The notes below the pieces were generated by a model. That model ran no database searches. It saw only the letters and a list, made by a program, of their open reading frames with translations, and had not been told where the DNA came from. Both the position numbers and the translations under genes were made by a program. This document shows positions 1 through 8,890 of a DNA stretch of 64,000 nt, in pieces. Position 1 is the stretch's first letter. Every line of letters begins with the position of its first letter. Origin of the DNA: Carnegiea gigantea (Eukaryota > Streptophyta > Magnoliopsida > Caryophyllales > Cactaceae); contig JAKOGI010000002.1 of the NCBI GenBank assembly GCA_029747015.1, positions 1,221,001 through 1,285,000 on the forward strand, given 5' to 3'.

Positions 1-187
1 TTGAGGACAGAAGAAAGGAGCAAGAGGGGGATGCCCTCAAACAGAAAACTCACATGGGCAAGAGGGGGACTGAGGAAGTGACTACAGAGGATATGGATGA
101 AGAAAGGAGGACCAAGCTCAGAGTGAAAGCTAGACCGGCATACGCACATGATGAGGCGGAGGCTGCTTAGCAGCCCTGTCAAGCGCA

Positions 188-1470
188 ATGATCGTTATAA
201 CTTGGAACTGCCGTGGGCTTGGGAACCTACGAGTAGTCCGGGCCCTATGGGGCCTATTGAGAGACAAAGATCCCGATGTGGTTTTCTTGTCAGAAACCAA
301 GCTCAAAACAGCATAAATGGAGCATGTGAGATGCGCATAAGGTACGAGAACAAACTTTATGTGGATTGTGTGGGTGAAGGGAGGAGGAGGAGTGGGGCCT
401 AGCACCTTTTTGAAAAAACAGCATGGACTAACATTGATATCATGGTCTTGAAATCATATTGAGGTGGCAGGTAACTATGAGGGGAACCAAAATACTATAA
501 GATTGATGGGTATTTATGTGTATCCAAATAATGAGGATAAGTGGAAAAAATGGGATCTTATCACAAGTCTAAACAGAGATGGCACACCTTGGCTATGTTT
601 TGGAGACTTTAATGAAATACTCATGCATGGAGATAAGGTTGGGGGTCCACCGAAAAATCAAGCTGTAATTGAAGACTTCCAGAAAGTAGTGGCTACATGT
701 GAGTTCAAGGATCTGGGTTTCATGGGTCACCCATTCACATGGATAAATAACAGGTAGGACGAGGAAAATGTCCAGGAAAAGCTGGACCATTTCCTTTGTA
801 ACAAAGAGTAGAGCTGGGTAATAGGTCGTGTCGGGTTGGGCTCGTGTTTATATCGAACTTAAATGGGTTGAGAATTTCTTGACCTGAACCTAACCCGTTT
901 ATTAAACGGGTTGAAAAATCTTGACCTGTACTCGCTTAACCTATTTAAGATAAACATGTCAAGTTCAGTCGCTTAATTAACTATTTATGTATTTAATATT
1001 TTCAACTAATGCGTAATTACGGTGTTAAAATTTAAGTTTACATATCACATTAAATAATTATTCTTTAAAATTTCCCTGATTCGTCATAATTCACAATTTT
1101 TAAAAAATTTTATATTCTTAATTATCTAATAAAAATTAAATAGATAAATAATAAATGAAAAAATGAGTTGACTTATTTAACTCATTTAATTAAATGGGTT
1201 AAGTAGGTACCTTTTTGTGTCGAGAATATCGAACTGAACATAACCCATTTAATTAAACGGGTTGAATGTGTCAACCCACTTAGTTAAATGAGTTGAAAAT
1301 TTATACCCAAACCCACTTAACTTTGTGTTAATTTCGAATCGGTAATCGTGTCGAGTCAACTTTTCCCAACTCTAACAAAGAGTGGCTACAAGTATTCACA
1401 TCCAACACAGTCATGCATCTCCTAAAACGTAGGTCTGATCATGTACCTATTATACTAATAAGCGAACGGA
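188..1470 (+). pseudogene. LINE ORF2 endonuclease domain, unit 1
   Basis: ORF2 appears to begin at the ATG at 188, which reads MIVITWNCRGLGN, the usual N-terminus of plant LINE AP-like endonucleases. The metal-binding Glu motif FLSETKL follows near 285-305, then a TAA stops the frame. Reading resumes at 464-757 with FGDFNEIL (catalytic Asp/Asn) and the FTW motif before NNR. The closing SDHVP motif (about 1,434-1,450) lies beyond the 566-bp MITE. In a working element this domain nicks target DNA to prime reverse transcription. Stops, frame changes and the MITE make it non-functional. Confidence 0.85.
809..1374. mobile_element. hAT-like MITE inside the LINE endonuclease, unit 1
   Basis: This 566-bp AT-rich element has no coding sequence. 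Its ends are TAGAGCTGGG and CCCAACTCTA, an imperfect inverted repeat, flanked by the 8-bp direct repeat ACAAAGAG at 801-808 and 1,375-1,382. An 8-bp TSD with TAG-type termini fits hAT-derived MITEs. Internal inverted copies of AAATGGGTTAAG-like motifs suggest extensive hairpin potential. The same insertion sits at the same LINE position in unit 2, so it predates the segmental duplication. Confidence 0.75.
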
Positions 1471-2008
1471 TGCAGAACATAAGAGTAAGGCGAAGAAGAG
1501 GAAAAGAACAAAACACCAGGTTTGAAAAGGCATGGACTTATGAGCCAAACTGTGAGACCATTGTAAGGAAAAGTTGGGCATCATCTGCGGGTACAACTCA
1601 TGGGGAAAGGCTATAGGGGGTATGTGAAGATATCAAAGCAGCATTGGGCACAACTTTCAGATCACTAAGCAATGATAAGAGAACGACACTAGAGGAAATT
1701 ACAAGGCTACAGGGGATGAACCAAACGACTACTGTGGTTGAGAAGACTCGAAGCCCAAACCATAGAATTGAAGAGATTGAACAAATGGAAGAAACGATGT
1801 GGTACCAAAGGAGCTGATAGAACTGGCTCACAAACGGGGATTAAAATACTGCGTTCTTTCATGAAAAGGCATCCCAAAGGTCCAGGACAACTGAGTGCAA
1901 CGAATCTAGAACAGTCCCGGGCAATGGATTGAGGATGAAGAGGACATTGAGGAGGTTTTTCTGGACTATTTCCAAACTTTATTTGCTAGAGGTGAATCCA
2001 CAAACTGG

Positions 2009-2566
2009 CTTAGATGGTTCGGCCACGTTAAGCGGAGAAGTGTGGCTGCCCAGTGTGGAGGTGCGAGATGATCGTCTCCCCCAGTGGAAAGAGAGGGAGG
2101 GGTAGACCGAAGAAGAGCCTAGAGGAAGTAGTTAGAGAGGACCTGAGAGTTGTTAGTCTGACAGAGGACGTGGCTCAGAATAGAAGACTGTGGCGGGATA
2201 GGATTAGAGTCTCTGATTGTAGGGGACCGGCTACGTAGGTGGTTGTAGCTTCGATGGGGTGGGGAGGGTTTTTGTGTGCTTGTCTGCAGGTCGTACTTGG
2301 CTAGGCTGTGCTGGCTTCTGACGCCCCGAGCTTGTTGAGGTATGTCCCCGCTCCTTGTTTATCTGCTCTACTTACTCTTCTCACCAGTTGGTAACTTGGT
2401 ACGCAATCGTTTCCTCTGTAAACCGTTTTTCCCAAAAACTATTTTGTGGGTCTTTAGGAATCAACCTCTCTATGGGTAGGAATACCGGTAGAAGTAAGGT
2501 TGCCTACAGCTGGATCTCCCCAGATCCCGTGAAAGCGGGACCCACACTGGGAGTAGTTGTTGTTGT
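2009..2566 (+). mobile_element. 5'-truncated RTE-type LINE, unit 1 only
   Basis: This 558-bp insertion is flanked by a 16-bp direct repeat, TGAATCCACAAACTGG, at 1,993-2,008 and 2,567-2,582. The 5' end encodes the C-terminal tail typical of plant RTE-clade ORFs: WFGHVKRR, then RGRGRPKK, REDL, and a Trp-Arg-Asp-Arg-Ile-Arg motif, with one frameshift near 2,050 and a stop at 2,236-2,238. A non-coding 3' UTR follows and ends in TTG repeats, as is usual for RTE elements. Unit 2 shows the uninterrupted site at about 41,600-41,625, so the insertion came after the duplication. Confidence 0.85.
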
Positions 2567-2582
2567 TGAATCCACAAACTGG

Positions 2583-3770
2583 GACAAGGTTATGGAAGCC
2601 ACAGCGTCCCAGGTCACGCCAGAAATAAATGAAAACCTAATGAAGCCTTACCTTGGGCACGAGGTGTATGAAGCGCTGAACCAAATACACCCTACAAAGG
2701 TGCCAGGACCTGATGGAATGCTTGCAATTTTTTTCCAACATTATTGGCACATAGTGGGACCGAAGGTGACTCAAATTGTACTGGACATACTAAATGGAAA
2801 TATTAGCCCGGAACCTTTCAACAACAGTTTCATCGCCCTCATCCCGAAGGTTAAAGCGCTAGAGTCTCCAAAAGATTTTCGGCCAATAAGCCTATGCAAC
2901 GTAATATATAAGTTAGCTTCCAAAGTCCTTGTTAATAGGCTCAAGCCCTTACTCTCGCACATAATTCATGAGTCCCAGAGTGCATTTGTACTAGGCAGGT
3001 TAATTACTGACAATATCATTATAGATTTTAAGCACTTCCATTTTTTAGAGAAAAGGAAATGCAGGAGAGGTAAAGGTTACATGGCACTGAAGCTAGATAT
3101 GAGTAAAGCCTATGATCGGGTTGAATGGAAGTATTTGAGGCTATGCTTCTGCAGCTGGGTTTCAATCGTAGATGGGTTGATTTGGTTATGAGTTTGGCAT
3201 CTTCTGTCTCCTATCAGGTGCTAATCAATGGCTACCCGTACAAAGTGATACGGCCCCAGCGGGGCCTTAGACAAGATGACCCCCTCTCACGTATCTTTTC
3301 CTAGTATGCGCAAAAGGCCTCTCTAACTTGATCAATAATGCTGTGAGGACCAGATCACTTCATGGAATCAAGGTATGCAAAGAAGCATCCATGGTTTCAC
3401 ATTTATTTTTTGCAGACGATAGCCTGCTATTTGTTAGGGCGAACGAGTCAGAAGCAAAAAAATAATTAACATTCTTCAACATTATGAAGCTGCTTTGGGA
3501 CAAATGGTCAACCTGGACAAGTCCGAGGTCTCATATAGCCGAAACGTAAGCGACAACATGCGTAATATGCCTCATGAGAAGTTAGGTTTTAAGGAAGTTG
3601 AGACCCACCAATGCTATTCGGGGCTTCCAACCTATGTTGGAAGATCCAAAAAAGCGGTTTTTCAAGAAGTCTGTGACCGAGTCCGGAAGAAACTAAAGGG
3701 CTGGAAGGAAAAATTATTATCCAAAGCGGGAAAGGAGGTGCTTCCAAAAGCAGTCATTTAGGCCATTCCT
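2583..3770 (+). pseudogene. LINE ORF2 reverse transcriptase, unit 1
   Basis: RT landmarks occur in order: KVPGPDGM, FIALIPKV, DFRPISLCNVIYK, QSAFV with RLITDN, then LDMSKAYDRVEW (motif A) up to about 3,130. A frameshift follows. The next block reads GLRQDDPLS in place of the family GLRQGDPLS. The catalytic box FADDS lies near 3,412-3,426. Thumb-like sequence (VNLDKSEVSYSRN, KKLKGWKEKLLSKAGKEVL) continues to about 3,761. At least two frameshifts and several stops prevent a single product. The Gly-to-Asp change in the QGDPLS motif is absent from unit 2. Confidence 0.85.
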
Positions 3771-4039
3771 ATGTACACAATGCAGTGTTTTGAGTTCCCG
3801 AGGACCTTATGTGATGATCTGGAACGTCCATGTCGGAGATTCTCGTGGGCCCAAAATGCGGAAAATAAACGCCTAGCGTGGATGGTTTGAGATAAACTGT
3901 ATGAACCAAAGAAAGAGGGGGGACTGGGCTTTTCGAAATTCTATCACTTTAATATGGCAATGCTGGCTAAACAGTGTTAGAGATTGGTAACGGACGAGTA
4001 ATCTTCAGTCTCACGAATCCTTAAGGCAAAATATTTTCC

Positions 4040-5450
4040 TTGTACTTCTTTCTGGGAGGCAAAAATCGGATTTCAACCCAGCTATGTTCGGAGAAGCATT
4101 TGAAAGTGAGAAAAGTCCTGGAGATGGGATACCAATGGAATATTAGTGATGGGAACAAAGTCAAAATCTGGGGAAGCAAGTGGTTGCCACTGCAAAATGC
4201 AAGCAGAATCATCACAACACCTCATTTGCTTGGGCCTGATTCATATGTTAGCGACCTAATTGACCCTATTGAAAGGAAATGGTGGGTAGAGCTGGTGCAG
4301 AACATTTTCCTACCATCACAGGCTCTAGATATCATGTCTATACCTCTGGCCACGAAGGCTCATGCAGACTATGTTATATGGGAGCCCAAAACAGATGGTG
4401 TCTTTTCAGCGAGGACGACATGCCAGTTGATCAAGGGAGCACACTTTTTCCATGAAGGCTTCCTCCCAAGTGACCACTTCGGGCCGCCATGATGGGAGAT
4501 GGGAGAGATTATGGGAGGCAACTGCAGCACCGAGAACAAAGAATTTCCTTTGGAAAGCTTGCCATGACAGCTTAGCCACTCGCGTGAACTTACATAAAAG
4601 CGGATTAGATGTTGATGTTTATTGCCCTTTGTGTGGTGAGGACTATGAAACTGTGACACACCTTTTGACAGATTGCAACTGGGCAAAATTATTATAGAGA
4701 ATGTCTCCATTTCGCTTTGAAGTTGAGGAGAGAGAAGCAAGGGATGTTGGTATGTAGTGTCACTTACTATTCGAGAAGAGGGGATTATTCTCAGCGATTG
4801 CCAGCTCTATATGGAGAATGAGAAATGAGTGGGTATTTGAGGAAAAGAGGTGGAACATCATTAAAACCTTGCAGGTGGCAGTCGATGGATGGCAATGTTT
4901 CAGGGAAGCCACAGAGAGGAAGAATTGCCCTCATGCTGCACAAAAAAAGAGCTCAGAGAAATGGCTTTCGCCGAGGGAAATGTTGTATAAGGCAAATGTG
5001 GATGCTGCTCTGGACAAAGGGTATGGAGGAGGATGCGGACTAATTATCCGAGACTCAAAAGGTGCTCAAATAGTAGCAGCATGTGTGAAGGCAGAGGCAA
5101 ACTAGGATGCAGAAACAACAGAGGCATATGCTGTATTTCAAGGGCTAAAGATTGCTCGGGAAGCTGGCATAGGAGATCTAGCGATGGAGTTTGATGCATT
5201 GAGAGTGGTTCAGGCACTTCAGGGAAGCAAAAGAAGATCATATGCTAGCATCTTTATTGATAAGGCTTTAAGCCTAGTTCCTTGTTTCAATATCATTTCC
5301 TTTTGTCATGTTAATCGTTCTACTAACAGTGTAGCTCATGAACTAGCAAAGCATGCTCTGAGTATGGATGGAGAGAGGGTATGGTTAGAGGAGGGACCGA
5401 ATTGCATCACTAGCCTAGTTGAGAAGGAAAAGCCACACGATGTAACTTGA
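4040..5450 (+). pseudogene. LINE ORF2 zf-RVT and RNase H domains, unit 1
   Basis: Three frame-shifted pieces cover the 3' third of ORF2. The first has the segment before zf-RVT (GNKVKIWGSKWLP). The second has the zf-RVT zinc-binding core: AAPRTKNFLWKACHDSLATR, then CPLCGEDYETVTHLLTDC. The last (about 4,980-5,450) is an RNase H fold of the RVT_3 type, with NVDAA, GLIIRDSKG and the helix around ESDALRVVQAL, where unit 1 reads EFDAL. The final stop TGA at 5,448-5,450 precedes a short 3' UTR and the A tail. Frame breaks near 4,490, 4,697 and 5,105 disable it. Confidence 0.85.
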
Positions 5451-5482
5451 TTTCATTGAATGAGAAACCCATCTTCCATCTC

Positions 5483-5508
5483 AAAAAAAAAAAAAAAGTC
5501 TGCATGAC
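5483..5508 (+). other. LINE poly(A) tail and 3' target-site duplication, unit 1
   Basis: Fifteen A residues end the LINE at 5,497. The next 11 bases, GTCTGCATGAC, match GTTTGGATGAC found 5' of the unit 2 LINE at two mismatches. The same site is uninterrupted at 62,020-62,031. Confidence 0.75.
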
Positions 5509-6039
5509 AACCATTATGACTTACACCTTGATGCCTAGGCAATTGTTTTTTCATTTTCTGGAGCTTCCTTTTTCATATATCGTGTATTTAACCTGAAGTG
5601 CATAACAAGTGCAATATTAACTCTACCACTTGCCGGTGTGGAAAGTAAAAGAAATTTGGATAGAACGTTTACAGATAAAAACCCTTTGATGCAATTTCTT
5701 GTAATTCACTAAAACATTCTATCCAAATTAAATTTAAATGATATTTGACAAGAAGATCCTTATATATCATATTTACTGTATACTGAATTCCTTTCTAGAT
5801 GTTAAATGAAAAGAAAGGCTTAGTTGCATATAAGAAGAACAGGAAATATAAATCACTCCATAATATGAGACTTGAAATTACAATAATCAAGAATTTGCCT
5901 CCTCCAATCACACGACTATCTACTGAACTTTTTAGCAGGTCCTGTACTTATTTTGAACCCCCCCAAAAAAGAAAAACAAATTTCCACACACTGAATACAA
6001 ATTAATAAATCAAACCAAGACGTGCATGAAGGAAATTAT
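5509..6039. other. 3' flank of the P450 pseudogene, no gene seen
   Basis: This AT-rich non-coding stretch is shared with 44,552-45,083 in unit 2. Its first ~150 bases also match 62,031-62,176. It begins right after the LINE target site and lies downstream of the minus-strand P450. I see no ORF or RNA gene in it. Confidence 0.7.
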
Positions 6040-6652
6040 CTAGTTCTTTTCAATAGGAATAACTTGAAGGGCTTCACTTTTTGTAATCAGATGCCAAATT
6101 TCTCAATCATGTTCAGATCTTCTGGGATCATTCCATCTTCAAGCTTCCAATCGAAATTGTGAACAAGTGTTGCCAACAATAAGTTCAACATTTGATAAGT
6201 TAAGGTTAGTCGAGGACATATCCTTCTTCTTGCTCTAAAGGGCAAGAGTTCAAAATCGCGACCTTTAACATCAATCGTGGAATTTAAAAATCTTTCAGGT
6301 GACAACACTTCTGGGTTTGACCACATCTTAGGATCCCACCTAATGGCCCATAGGTTGACAAGTACTTGGGCATTTTTGGGTACCATAGCCATACAGTTCG
6401 ACATCTGAATCTGCCTTTCTAGGCAAGAGGAACACAGTTGGTGGGTGCAATGCAAGGTTTATTTGATGATTACTTGCAAATAGTGTAGGTTACATTTACA
6501 ATGTCTGATTCATGTATTATTGAGCATTTCTTGCCCACGGTTAGGTTGATTTCATTCTGAGCTTTTGCCATAATTTCTAAAATTTTAACCAATTCTGCCA
6601 TTGCCCACTCCAAGGTGCTTGCTGTCGTGTCTGTTCCCATATCAAAGATATC
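6040..6652 (-). pseudogene. P450 exon 2, unit 1
   Basis: Exon 2 starts after an AG acceptor (6,653-6,654) with [10 protein letters not shown], the oxygen-binding I-helix motif, where family members usually have AGTDTT. The ExxR helix is destroyed: its Glu codon is TAA and one base is missing in the Arg codon. Another frame change follows after ELYGY. The frame then gives WDPKMW and SPERFLNS. The heme loop reads [10 protein letters not shown], so the Cys ligand remains but three conserved Gly positions are Arg. A TGA at 6,087-6,089 follows EKFGI; the likely ancestral stop is at 6,040-6,042. Confidence 0.85.
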
Positions 6653-6670
6653 CTACCATAGATTGACATA

Positions 6671-7954
6671 TGTTGACCTAATTACTGTATAAGGTTTTGA
6701 TAATAACAATCCAAATGTACTAGTCAATATGCTACGCTTGAGTTGTGGATTGAGACAGGATCCGAAAAATACTTGGAGCGGTTCGAATGAGCGTGGAGCA
6801 TCAAAGTCAACACATGCGCGAGGAGTCCAGCTGATAACAAGAGTCTTAGATTTTGTATGTGCTTTGTTCTTTTAGATTCTTGTTAATATGTCAATTAGAA
6901 CGTCCTTGACTTAGCAATTGCTTTGAATGGTTTTGAGGTATCTTAGAACTGCCTCAGAACAGTTCTAAAAATCAGCTCTGTAGTGTTTTGAGGCCAAAAA
7001 TAAAAAACGAGTTTCAAGGTTTTTAAAATGATTTTTGACTGCCGAATTTTGTGAAATAATTGGGATTAATTTCCCTGATGTCAATTGAGTCTAAAACGGT
7101 TTCTTCTTTTATAAATAATGTAGAGAGATTTAATCCTACTTTTTAGGGAAGAATGTTTACCAAATAATTAATCTTACCCTTTAGGGAGTGGCTAAGATAG
7201 TGGAGAAATGTGTGGGATTGACTGTTGGAGTTGATCAATTCAAAGAAGTGGTTTTCACTTCTTCCTATTCTTGCACCACAGGCACTTAGTAGGATAATTG
7301 TTCTTCTTTTCCACTCACACACATTCCTCTACTTAAGTTGCTTTTTTTTTTTCTCAGTGTTTTTCAAGGTTTTTCAAGGTTTTCTAAGTGTTAAAGATTG
7401 TCTTTGTGAGTCAGAATTTTCTATGAGAAAAACCTTCAAAGAGAGTGCTAAAATCGAGTCTTCAATGTTGGCATAATAGAAATTGTACTGTACCTTACAT
7501 TCAGCTTGTTTAGAAGTATTCAAGTAAGATATTATTATCTCTTTTTTATCAGTGAGATAAGAGTTTGTCCAAGTCTTGGGAGACATTGGACGTGGTGTGT
7601 GTAAGAGTTTGTCTAAGTCTTGGGAGATGTTGGACGTGGTGTTTGTAACTAGGGTCTCGGGGTAGACTAAATTACATATGTGATTGTTATGTGTTTAATG
7701 TGTTCAGCCCATCTAATGAAAGTATTGCTAAAATCCTACCGTGATAGGTCGTGGTTTTTTACTTCTCAATTAGGCAAGAGGTGGTTTTTCACGTAAAAAC
7801 ACTGTGTCTCCTTTATTATTTCTACAATTAGATTTATTTCTGCTTCACTCCAAACACGCATTCCAAACAATTTTCACGAGTGTTCTGAAACAATTGAAAA
7901 GTTGGTAGACACAATTTACCCCCCTCTTGTGTCCTTATGCGATTAAATCTAGCA
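6671..7954 (+). repeat. 5' LTR of the intronic Sirevirus, unit 1
   Basis: The 1,284-bp LTR begins TGTTGACC and ends TCTAGCA, where the other three LTRs of this family end TCTAACA. It is followed two bases later by the primer-binding site. It matches the 3' LTR at 17,072-18,263 over its length, apart from about 75 bp missing from the 3' LTR near 17,330. Confidence 0.88.
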
Positions 7955-7956
7955 AG

Positions 7957-7968
7957 TGGTATCAGAGC
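7957..7968 (+). promoter_or_regulatory. Primer-binding site, tRNA-iMet type
   Basis: TGGTATCAGAGC is complementary to the 3' end of plant initiator-Met tRNA and sits two bases after the 5' LTR, where minus-strand synthesis is primed. The identical motif occurs in the other two Sirevirus copies and in the TRIM of this window. Confidence 0.9.
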
Positions 7969-8012
7969 GGAGTTCTCATACTTAGGTTAACACCTTGAGA
8001 GATCCTAAAAAG

Positions 8013-8889
8013 ATGAGTGCACCACAAGAATTTTGGAGGGTCAATATGTGACTCGACCACCATACTTCAATGGACAACATTACAGCTGGTGGAAGAATCG
8101 TATGGAGAATTACATTCAAGCTGATGACTACGAGCTGTGGATGATTATTTAGAATGGTCCTTATATTCCAATGAAGACCACGGAAGATGGCAAGGCTGCC
8201 CCTAAGAAGCCAAATGAGTTCGACTCAGATGACTTCAAAAAGATGGAGAAAAACGCTAAGGCCAAGAAGTTACTGTACTTTGGTCTTGGACCAGACGAGT
8301 ACACCCGTATCTCAGAGTGTGAGTCCGCAAAGGAGATATGAAATGCCCTTCGCATGGCTCGTGAAGCAACCAACTAGGCCAAACAGTCCCGGATCGAGCT
8401 GTTAATGAGAAAATACGAGCTGTTCGAAATGAGTGACAAAGAGACGGTGATGGATATGTACACTTGTTTTACCTACATTACCAATGAGCTGAAATTGTTG
8501 GAGAAATCCTTTACCATCAAAGAATTTGTAAGGAAGATCTTACGGTTTTTGCCTCAATCATAGGAAACGAAAGTTACAGCCATCCAGGAAGCAAAGAAGA
8601 TGAACGAGATCTCTTTGGATGACCTCATTAGGAACCCTTAGACATACGAATTGAGGAAAAGCTCCCAGGTGAAGGAAGAAACAAAGAAAGACTGAGGCCT
8701 TACTCTAAAGGCTGTGGAAAGTGATGGCTCGGATTTAGATGGTGAAGAAATGGTCATGATAACTCGAAAGTTCAAGAAATTCTTCAAGAAGGATGGAGGG
8801 AACTTCAAGAAGGGAAGTATCGGCAAGCCAAGGAGCAGTGACAGTGATTAGGCCTCGGGTTGCTTTAGATGTGGAAAACATGATCACCT
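8013..8889 (+). pseudogene. Sirevirus gag, unit 1
   Basis: The ATG at 8,013 gives MSAPQ before an early frame break. Gag is then recognisable as YFNGQHYSWWKNRMENYIQ, the block KKMEKNAKAKKLLYFGL, DEYTRIS and a KFKKFFKK lysine-rich segment. Several in-frame stops occur at codons that are Trp, Gln or Arg in relatives. The single zinc knuckle starts as CFRCGKHDH but is cut off at about 8,889 by a deletion. The later gag and linker sequence (about 950 bp, present in unit 2 at about 47,930-48,880) is missing. Gag forms the particle that packages element RNA; this copy cannot. Confidence 0.85.
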
Positions 8890-8890
8890 T

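Larger units (their letters stand above)
1..5497 (+). mobile_element. L1-type LINE, unit 1 copy (5' part outside the window)
   Basis: This is a non-LTR retrotransposon of the plant L1 type. The visible part holds the end of ORF1 and a degenerate ORF2 in the order AP endonuclease, reverse transcriptase, zf-RVT zinc-binding region and RNase H, ending in a 15-A tail at 5,483-5,497. Base 1 aligns with base 39,585 of the unit 2 copy. Two younger insertions interrupt it: a hAT-like MITE (809-1,374) and an RTE LINE fragment (2,009-2,566). Stops and frameshifts occur throughout, so it cannot encode its own retrotransposition. The GTCTGCATGAC after the tail resembles the GTTTGGATGAC before the unit 2 copy and is read as its target-site duplication. 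Confidence 0.9.

Noticed and set aside
148..402. 84-codon frame in the LINE 5' part
   Set aside because: It is an out-of-frame reading of the endonuclease N-terminus, which starts at 188 in another frame.
5799..6005. 68-codon plus-strand frame in the P450 3' flank
   Set aside because: AT-rich, not conserved in unit 2, where the start is shifted by an extra T.
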